Shown one piece after another: positions 58,634 to 64,000 of a DNA stretch of 64,000 nt. Position numbers and translations under genes: made by a program. Below the pieces are notes generated by a model. It made no database searches and was not told the origin of the DNA. It saw only the letters and a program-made list of their open reading frames with translations. The stretch covers positions 1,176,501 through 1,240,500 of the forward strand of contig NZ_CP113162.1 in the NCBI RefSeq assembly GCF_029030725.1, written 5' to 3'. Position 1 is the stretch's first letter. Every line of letters begins with the position of its first letter. The DNA comes from [Pseudomonas] carboxydohydrogena. Its GTDB lineage: Bacteria > Pseudomonadota > Alphaproteobacteria > Rhizobiales > Xanthobacteraceae.

Positions 58634-58867
58634 ATGCCTATGGACGCGCGGGACATCGAAACCATGATCAAGGCGGCGATTCCCGATGCCACAGTCACGA
58701 TCCGCGACCTCGCCGGCGACGGCGATCACTACGCTGCAACCGTGATTTCGGAATCATTTCGCGGCAAGTCTCGCGTTCAGCAGCATCAGATCGTCTATCA
58801 GTCGCTGAAAGGCCAGATGGGCGGCGTGCTGCATGCGCTGGCGCTGCAAACCGGCGTGCCGGAGTAG
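58634..58867 (+). CDS. BolA-family protein
   Basis: A 77-residue BolA domain (MDARDIETMIKAAIPDATVTIRDLAGDGDHY; FRGKSRVQQHQIVYQSLKGQMGG; ALALQTGVPE). The invariant His in VQQHQIVY and the Asp/His loop residues are those that share a 2Fe-2S cluster with CGFS glutaredoxins. grxD, usually next door, is 3.7 kb downstream here. Confidence 0.95.
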   Translation: MPMDARDIETMIKAAIPDATVTIRDLAGDGDHYAATVISESFRGKSRVQQHQIVYQSLKGQMGGVLHALALQTGVPE

Positions 58868-58891
58868 CGTGCTGAGAACGGAGGCGCGGGC

Positions 58892-60070
58892 ATGAACGCG
58901 GCGCGCTCTTTTCTGCGGCAGAAAAACCCGCACGGGCATCATCGCGTCACCTATGTCGAACTGTTCTTCGACCTCGTTTTCGTGTTCGCGATCACCCAGA
59001 TCTCGCACACGCTGCTCGCGCATTTCACCCCGCTCGGCATCTTGCAGGTTCTGATTCTGTTTTTTGCGGTGTGGTGGGTGTGGATCTACACCTCCTGGAT
59101 CACCAACTGGCTCGACCCCGAACGCACGCCGACCCGGCTGATGCTGTTCGCGATGATGATCGCGGGGTTGTTGCTCTCGACCTCGATACCGAAAGCGTTC
59201 GAGAGCCGGGGACTTGCCTTTGCGCTCGCCTTCGTCGCCATGCAGGTTGGCCGCACGGTGTATTCGGCGCTGGCCGTGCCTGCGTCGGAAACCGCGATGC
59301 GGATGAACCTGTGGCGCATCGCGAGTTGGCTCGCCTGTAGCGGTGTATTCTGGATCGCGGGTGGTCTTGTCGAGGGCGCGCTGCGCCCGGTGCTGTGGAG
59401 CGTGGCGCTGGCGATCGAATATGCAGGCCCGGCGATGAGGTTTCGCACGCCCGGACTTGGAGCCTCGTCTTTTCAGGATTGGGATGTCGAAGGCGGCCAC
59501 ATGGCGGAGCGCTGCGCGTCATTCATCATCATAGCGCTCGGTGAGTCCATCGTGGTGACGGGCGCGACGTTCTCCGAGATTTCATGGTCGGCGGTGACGA
59601 TCGCCGCTTTTCTGGTCAGTCTGATCGGCAGCATTGCGATGTGGTGGGTCTATTTCCATCTCGGCGTCGAGGCGGGCGCGAAGCAGATCACCCATTCCGA
59701 GGAAAGCGGCCGGTTCGCGCGCATCGCCTACACCTATCTGCATCTGCCGATCGTGCTCGGTATTGTGGTGTCGGCGGTCGGGGATGAAATACTGCTGGCG
59801 CATCCGCAGGGGCACATGGATGCGAAGGCATCGCTCAGCATCATCGGCGGGCCGCTGCTGTTCCTCCTCGGCACACTTTTGTTCAAGCACGTCATTCGCG
59901 GCATCTATCAACTGTCGCATCTGGTCGGACTAACGCTGCTGGTGCTTCTGTTCGCCGTCGCGCCGTATCTCACGCCACTTGCATTGGCGGGACTGGTCGC
60001 CATCGTCCTGATCGTTGTGGGGGCATGGGAAGCGGCCTCGCTCGGTGGGGCGGACCGCGCCGAAGCCTAA
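58892..60070 (+). CDS. Low-temperature-requirement A (LtrA)-like membrane protein
   Basis: A 392-residue protein with about ten membrane helices. It has the LtrA opening (HHRVTYVELFFDLVFVFAITQISHTL), the WWVWIYTSWITNWLDPERTPTRL segment, and MAERCASFIIIALGESIVVTG. The family was linked to growth at low temperature in Listeria; its molecular role is unknown. It overlaps the 3' end of egtD by 4 bp (convergent). Confidence 0.92.
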   Translation: MNAARSFLRQKNPHGHHRVTYVELFFDLVFVFAITQISHTLLAHFTPLGILQVLILFFAVWWVWIYTSWITNWLDPERTPTRLMLFAMMIAGLLLSTSIPKAFESRGLAFALAFVAMQVGRTVYSALAVPASETAMRMNLWRIASWLACSGVFWIAGGLVEGALRPVLWSVALAIEYAGPAMRFRTPGLGASSFQDWDVEGGHMAERCASFIIIALGESIVVTGATFSEISWSAVTIAAFLVSLIGSIAMWWVYFHLGVEAGAKQITHSEESGRFARIAYTYLHLPIVLGIVVSAVGDEILLAHPQGHMDAKASLSIIGGPLLFLLGTLLFKHVIRGIYQLSHLVGLTLLVLLFAVAPYLTPLALAGLVAIVLIVVGAWEAASLGGADRAEA

Positions 60071-61035
60071 CCCGCGCGCAACGCGTGGACCGAGAACATG
60101 TCCCGCGCGTCGGTCCACACCTTGTCGGGCATCCATCCTGCACGGCGCGCCAGTTCCTGAAAGCGCGCGATGCTGTATTTGTAACTCGACTCGGTGTGGA
60201 TGCTTTCGTCGGTCCCAAACGAAAAAGTGCGCCCCAGCATGCGGACGGCGTGCGCTTTCCGACTGATCAGATGCATCTCGATGCGGTGCAGGTGGTGATT
60301 GTAGAGCGCGCGATGATCGAAAGTCGCCGGATCGAAATTTGCACCTAATTCGCGGTTCATTCGTTCCAGTACGTTGAGGTTGAATTTCGCGGTTACGCCG
60401 GTCGCGTCGTTATAGGCGGCGTGCAGGGTGTCCTCGTCTTTTTCAAGATCGACGCCGATGATCATCGCGGCACCATGGCCGAGGATCCCGCGCGCGTTGC
60501 GCAGGAAGGCTTCGGCATCCGCCGGGTCGAAATTGCCGATGGTCGAGCCGGGAAAAAATCCGACCTTCGGCATGTTCCGGATTTCGTGGGGAAGCGGGAA
60601 GGCCGTGGTGAAATCGGCAGCGACGGGATGGACCTTGAGTTGCGGATGATCCGCGCGGAGTATCCTGGCTTGCTCCGCGAGGAAGTCGCCCGAAATGTCC
60701 ACCGGCACGTAAGCGCCGAACTCGCAAGTTTCCAGCAGCAGTCGGACCTTGGTCGTGGCACCCGCTCCGAATTCCACGAGTGCCGCATTTTCAGGAATCG
60801 AATCCGCGATGTCCGCCCCGTGCTCGCGCAGAATGCGCAGCTCCGTTCGTGTCGGATAATATTCCGGCAGCAGCGTGATCCGCTCGAACAGATGCGATCC
60901 GATCTTGTCGTAGAAATATTTCGGCGAAATTGTCTTGGGGTATTGGCTTAGCCCGGAAACCGCATCCCGCGCGAACGCCGGATCGACAGAACTGGGTTCG
61001 CGACGCTCAGCTCGCGCGGATACATGAATATTCAT
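60067..61035 (-). CDS. egtD: L-histidine N-alpha-methyltransferase
   Basis: A 322-residue AdoMet enzyme that trimethylates histidine to hercynine, the first step of ergothioneine synthesis. Motifs: PKYFYDKIGSHLFERITLLPEYYPTRTE, VEFGAGATTKVRLLL, VPVDISGDFL, GFFPGSTIGNF, and the late FSFGTDESIHTESSYKY region. It follows egtB on the minus strand after a 42-bp gap. Confidence 0.96.
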   Translation of the reverse strand: MNIHVSARAERREPSSVDPAFARDAVSGLSQYPKTISPKYFYDKIGSHLFERITLLPEYYPTRTELRILREHGADIADSIPENAALVEFGAGATTKVRLLLETCEFGAYVPVDISGDFLAEQARILRADHPQLKVHPVAADFTTAFPLPHEIRNMPKVGFFPGSTIGNFDPADAEAFLRNARGILGHGAAMIIGVDLEKDEDTLHAAYNDATGVTAKFNLNVLERMNRELGANFDPATFDHRALYNHHLHRIEMHLISRKAHAVRMLGRTFSFGTDESIHTESSYKYSIARFQELARRAGWMPDKVWTDARDMFSVHALRAG

Positions 61036-61077
61036 GCGTGACTCCGTTTGCAGATCTGAATGTGAAGCGCGTTGCGC

Positions 61078-62325
61078 TCAGGTGACATAATCCGCGAGCC
61101 GCAATCCGGTGAATTGCCAGCGATGATGCGGATAGAAGAAGTTGCGGTAGCTCACGCGCGCATGACCTTCCGGGGTTGCGACCGAGGAACCGCGCAGCAC
61201 GTACTGGTTGACCATGAATTTGCCGTTGTATTCGCCGAGCGCGCCTTCGATGGCGCGATAGCCGGGATAGGGCGCGTAGGACGAGCGGGTCCACTGCCAG
61301 ACGATGCCGTGGGCGTCGTTGAGTTGCCCGGCGCGCGCCGCGACTTCCCATTCCATTTCGGTCGGCAGGTGCTTGCCGCTCCAGCGCGCGAAAGCGTCGG
61401 CCTCGTAGTAGCTGACGTGGCACACCGGCGCGTCGGGATCGATAGGCTTCAGCCCGGCGAGCGTCATGATGTGCCACTCACCATCGATTTTGCGCCAGTG
61501 ACCGGGTGCTTGCCATTCCTCGCGTTCGACAGCCGCGAAGCCATCCATCAGCCACAGCGTCGCGGTGCGGTAGCCGCCGTCATTGATGAAGGCGAGCCAT
61601 TCCCTGTTGGTGATGAGATGGTGCGCGATCTTCACCGGGCCGACCAGAACCCGGTGCGGCGGTTTTTCATTGTCGAAATGGAAGCTGTCGCCCTGATGGC
61701 CGATGGTGTGGATGCCTTCGTTGAGCATGAACCATGGCTCATCGCCGCGATGGGAGGCGGGAAGCGACCAGTTCTCATCATAGACCGGAGGAATCGGATT
61801 TTGCGCGAAGGCGTGGAGAATGTCGGTGTGCATCAACTCCTGATGCTGCTGCTCGTGGTTGAAACCGACCTCCATCAGCGGGGCGATCTCGCGCAACTTC
61901 TCCGCGCTGGCGCTTTCGAGGAAGGCGAGCATCTGCGCATCGACATATTGCCGATAGGCGGTGACGGCCTCCGCACCCGGCCTCGTCAGATGGCCGCGTT
62001 GCGCGCGGGCGTGGCGCGGCCCTGCGCTCACGTAATACGAATTGAATAAAAAGGCGTAGTCGGGATGAAAGACCTTGTAGCCCGGCATATGCTGGCCGAG
62101 CACGAATTGCTCGAAGAACCATGTGGTATGGGCGCGGTGCCATTTCGACGGGCTCGCGTCCGGCATCGACTGGACGAGTTGGTCCTCGGCGGACAGCGGC
62201 GCTGCACGCCGCTCGGTTTCACCGCGAACCGTGCGGTAGGCACTAGAAAGCGTGCGGGAGAGGGAAGTTTCGGGAAACGCCGGCGCAACGGACTCGCCGG
62301 AGGCGACGAAAGCTCGGTTTGTCAC
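61078..62325 (-). CDS. egtB: Hercynine oxygenase / ergothioneine sulfoxide synthase
   Basis: A 415-residue non-haem iron enzyme. I place the start at GTG 62325 (GGAG six bases upstream); an earlier GTG at 62397 lacks a ribosome site. A DinB-like helical domain has H63 (KWHRAHTTWF), and H157/H161 (NHEQQHQE) form the three-His iron site. The C-terminal formylglycine-enzyme-like domain contains NREWLAFINDGGY and LPTEMEWEVAAR. With EgtD it can form the ergothioneine core; egtC and egtE are not in the window. Confidence 0.95.
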   Translation of the reverse strand: MTNRAFVASGESVAPAFPETSLSRTLSSAYRTVRGETERRAAPLSAEDQLVQSMPDASPSKWHRAHTTWFFEQFVLGQHMPGYKVFHPDYAFLFNSYYVSAGPRHARAQRGHLTRPGAEAVTAYRQYVDAQMLAFLESASAEKLREIAPLMEVGFNHEQQHQELMHTDILHAFAQNPIPPVYDENWSLPASHRGDEPWFMLNEGIHTIGHQGDSFHFDNEKPPHRVLVGPVKIAHHLITNREWLAFINDGGYRTATLWLMDGFAAVEREEWQAPGHWRKIDGEWHIMTLAGLKPIDPDAPVCHVSYYEADAFARWSGKHLPTEMEWEVAARAGQLNDAHGIVWQWTRSSYAPYPGYRAIEGALGEYNGKFMVNQYVLRGSSVATPEGHARVSYRNFFYPHHRWQFTGLRLADYVT

Positions 62326-62592
62326 GAAAATCTCCGGTTTTGGGGAAGAAACAGTGCCTTGCCAGTTATGTTCCGGAATGAATTTATCTACGCCCACGCT
62401 AGGCGATTGTTATCCGGCGCGGCACACTTCGGCGTGATTTGGCGAAAATGCGCTGTTCTGACCGTATAAAACCCGCTTTTTGGGTGCGATTTCGTTGGAT
62501 GGACGTGCGATTCTGGCTACATATATAGGCGAGGCGGCAGCCTGCCCGTGATCCTGACATCGGAGGCTGGACCCGCGCCAAGGGATATGACG

Positions 62593-62928
62593 ATGAGCAT
62601 CGAGCAATTTATCGAAAGTGAAGTGAAGTCGAACGATGTCGTGCTGTTCATGAAGGGCACGCCGCAGTTTCCGCAATGCGGGTTTTCAGGACAGGTCGTC
62701 CAGATCCTCGATCACGTCGGCGTCCCCTACAAGGGCCTGAACGTTCTCGACTCGACCGATCTGCGCAACGGCATCAAGGAATATTCCAACTGGCCGACCA
62801 TCCCCCAGCTTTACGTGAAGGGTGAATTCGTCGGCGGCTGCGATATCGTCCGCGAGATGTTCCAGAACGGCGAATTGCAGAAGATGTTTTCCGACAAGGG
62901 CGTCTCGGTGCGCCAGGCGGCGGGTTAG
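62593..62928 (+). CDS. grxD: Monothiol glutaredoxin (CGFS type)
   Basis: A 111-residue protein from the ATG at 62593, seven bases after AAGGGA (an ATG at 62587 is too near). The active site CGFS is at residues 29-32 (TPQFPQCGFSGQ), with WPTIPQLYVKGEFVGGCDI downstream. It carries or transfers 2Fe-2S clusters, often with BolA. A terminator follows. Confidence 0.97.
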   Translation: MSIEQFIESEVKSNDVVLFMKGTPQFPQCGFSGQVVQILDHVGVPYKGLNVLDSTDLRNGIKEYSNWPTIPQLYVKGEFVGGCDIVREMFQNGELQKMFSDKGVSVRQAAG

Positions 62929-62985
62929 TCGCCCTTCGCGCCGGAAACGAACGGCGCATGGAAGTAAAGTAAATGGACGCCAAGA

Positions 62986-63013
62986 AAAAGGCCGCCCGAT
63001 GAGGCGGCCTTTT
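62986..63013. terminator. Bidirectional terminator between grxD and rpsD
   Basis: AAAAGGCCGCC and GGCGGCCTTTT form a perfect 11-bp stem with a CGATGA loop. T-rich tails lie on both sides, serving convergent grxD and rpsD. Confidence 0.92.
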
Positions 63014-63036
63014 GATTTTGCAGTCTCGCGCGTGAA

Positions 63037-63654
63037 TTAGCGCGAATAGAATTCGATGATGAGGTGCGGCTCCATCTGAACCGGGAAGGGGACTTCCGAC
63101 AGGTTCGGAACGCGCGTGAATTTCGCGGTCTGCTTGCCGTGATCGACTTCGATGAAGTCCGGCACGTCGCGCTCGGCGAGCTGGTTGGCTTCCAGCACGG
63201 TGGCGAGCTGCTTGGAGGCGTCCTTCACCTCGATCACGTCGCCGACCTTGACCTTGTAGCTCGAAATGTTGACGCGCTGGCCGTTCACCTTGATGTGGCC
63301 GTGGTTGATGAACTGGCGTGCGGCGAACATCGTCGGCACGAACTTGGCGCGATAGACCACCGCATCGAGGCGGCGCTCCAGGAGGCCGATCAGGTTCTCG
63401 CCCGAGTCGCCCTTGAGACGGGTCGCCTCGACATACACGGCGTAGAACTGACGCTCGGAAATGTTGGCGTAATAGCCCTTGAGCTTCTGCTTGGCGCGGA
63501 GCTGCGTACCGAAGTCGGAGAGCTTGCCCTTGCGGCGCTGGCCATGCTGGCCGGGGCCGTATTCGCGCTTGTTGACGGGGCTCTTCGGGCGGCCCCAGAT
63601 GTTCTGGCCCATACGGCGATCGATTTTATACTTCGCCTCACTGCGCTTAGTCAT
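63037..63654 (-). CDS. rpsD: 30S ribosomal protein S4
   Basis: A 205-residue S4 of standard length starting [21 protein letters not shown]. The S4 RNA-binding domain contains [31 protein letters not shown]. It is a 16S rRNA-binding primary assembly protein. GAGGACGCG precedes the ATG. It is a single gene here, away from the spc/alpha operons. Confidence 0.99.
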   Translation of the reverse strand: MTKRSEAKYKIDRRMGQNIWGRPKSPVNKREYGPGQHGQRRKGKLSDFGTQLRAKQKLKGYYANISERQFYAVYVEATRLKGDSGENLIGLLERRLDAVVYRAKFVPTMFAARQFINHGHIKVNGQRVNISSYKVKVGDVIEVKDASKQLATVLEANQLAERDVPDFIEVDHGKQTAKFTRVPNLSEVPFPVQMEPHLIIEFYSR

Positions 63655-63776
63655 CGCGTCCTCTTTAAAGTTTGAGTTTTGAGGAAACGCGCCCTCCTGT
63701 GTAACCGGGATATCCCGGATACCGACAGGCCGTCCCCATAAGCATGACAGGGAAAACCACGGGTCGCGAAACACAA

Positions 63777-63797
63777 CGCGGGCCGAAACGGCCCGCG
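63777..63797 (-). other. Perfect hairpin upstream of rpsD
   Basis: CGCGGGCCG and CGGCCCGCG form a 9-bp stem with a three-base loop, 123-143 bp upstream of the rpsD start. It could be a leader structure of rpsD or a second terminator of the gene upstream on the minus strand. The rest of 63655-63776 shows no gene. Confidence 0.5.
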
Positions 63798-63816
63798 AGC
63801 AGGGGTGTTCTTAAGG

Positions 63817-63857
63817 AAAAAGCGCCGCCAAGTCAAATGTTTGAGGCCTTGGCGGCG
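63817..63857 (-). terminator. Terminator of the partial cupin gene
   Basis: CGCCGCCAAG (63823-63832) and CTTGGCGGCG (63848-63857) form a 10-bp stem. On the minus strand it is followed by CTTTTT, 22 bp after the stop codon at 63879. Confidence 0.88.
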
Positions 63858-63878
63858 TCGAAAATCCAGCCCTCGATT

Positions 63879-64000
63879 TTACTTCAGGGGAGCCGGGGAG
63901 GCGACCGGCTTGCCCTTCTCGACAATGTAAATTCCGAGCAATTTTAAGGGCTTGCCGGGAGCTACCTTGACGTCATGGGGGACATTGGGAGGCACCTGGA
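63879..64000 (-). CDS. 3' end of a probable cupin-domain gene (partial)
   Basis: The minus frame is open from the window edge to a TAA at 63879-63881. The visible 40 residues include QVPPNVPHDVKVAPGKPLKL and end GKPVASPAPLK. The P-P-x-x-P-H-D pattern resembles the second cupin motif of small secreted cupins. The 5' part is outside the window, so the assignment is tentative. Confidence 0.6.
   Translation of the reverse strand, partial: QVPPNVPHDVKVAPGKPLKLLGIYIVEKGKPVASPAPLK

Overview
The window is a high-GC chromosomal stretch from an alphaproteobacterium, most likely a member of the Nitrobacteraceae/Bradyrhizobiaceae (Afipia, Oligotropha, Nitrobacter, Rhodopseudomonas or Bradyrhizobium relatives). 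The basis is the flgB-flgC-fliE-fliQ-fliR-flhB-cckA gene order, a CtrA-type box (TTAA-N7-TTAAC) in front of flgB, a GAAC-N7-GAAC LexA box in front of recA, a DUF1476 (F1-ATPase zeta) gene beside purC, and rhizobial-type palindromic repeats. No rRNA, tRNA or CRISPR array was seen.

Layout. 0-12.9 kb: a motility and cell-cycle block: a TPR envelope protein, fliO-fliP (minus strand), flgB-flgC-fliE-fliQ-fliR-flhB (plus), the hybrid kinase CckA and a Tim44-domain protein. 13-28.9 kb: small accessory and metabolic genes: an AT-rich orphan membrane protein, a glutathione S-transferase, a mandelonitrile-lyase-like cupin, glyoxalase-like proteins, a GGDEF-EAL protein, class I fumarase, an ArsR-AHSA1-VOC cluster behind a promoter with an overlapping palindrome, a Bcr/CflA exporter, a SET-domain protein with a histone-H1-like tail, a DsbA/FrnE-type oxidoreductase, and a JmjC-like oxygenase coupled to a CelD-type acetyltransferase. 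29-32.2 kb: an LTXXQ/Spy-like secreted protein, a Flp pilin, and a fluoride riboswitch ahead of an unnamed small membrane protein and crcB.

32.2-43.3 kb: an IS1595-type element with a passenger membrane-protein gene lies directly against the SOS box of recA. Next come gcvT-gcvH-gcvP under a tandem glycine riboswitch, then alaS. 43.3-49.4 kb: an EamA exporter, a tandem universal stress protein with an FNR/FixK-like box, a YbaL/KefB-type antiporter, a winged-helix regulator and NADP-isocitrate dehydrogenase. 49.6-49.85 kb holds an array of about ten TGAWTC cores spaced exactly 21 bp apart, followed by a TrmJ-DUF559 fusion and cyanase. 51.7-57.3 kb: a GIY-YIG gene between inverted palindromic repeats, the ATPase zeta subunit, and the purC-purS-purQ-purL operon, into which a second, AT-rich GIY-YIG-like gene has been fitted between purS and purQ. 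57.3-64 kb: an acyltransferase, bolA, ltrA, egtD/egtB (ergothioneine), the monothiol glutaredoxin grxD, rpsD and the 3' end of a probable cupin gene.

The core genes are ordinary. The less ordinary material is at the joints between them: the IS passenger gene beside recA, the helically phased 21-bp array, the GIY-YIG genes near palindromic repeats and inside the purine operon, the unnamed membrane protein under fluoride control, and the SET protein with a lysine/alanine tail. All functions are assigned from recognised motifs and context; no database search was possible.
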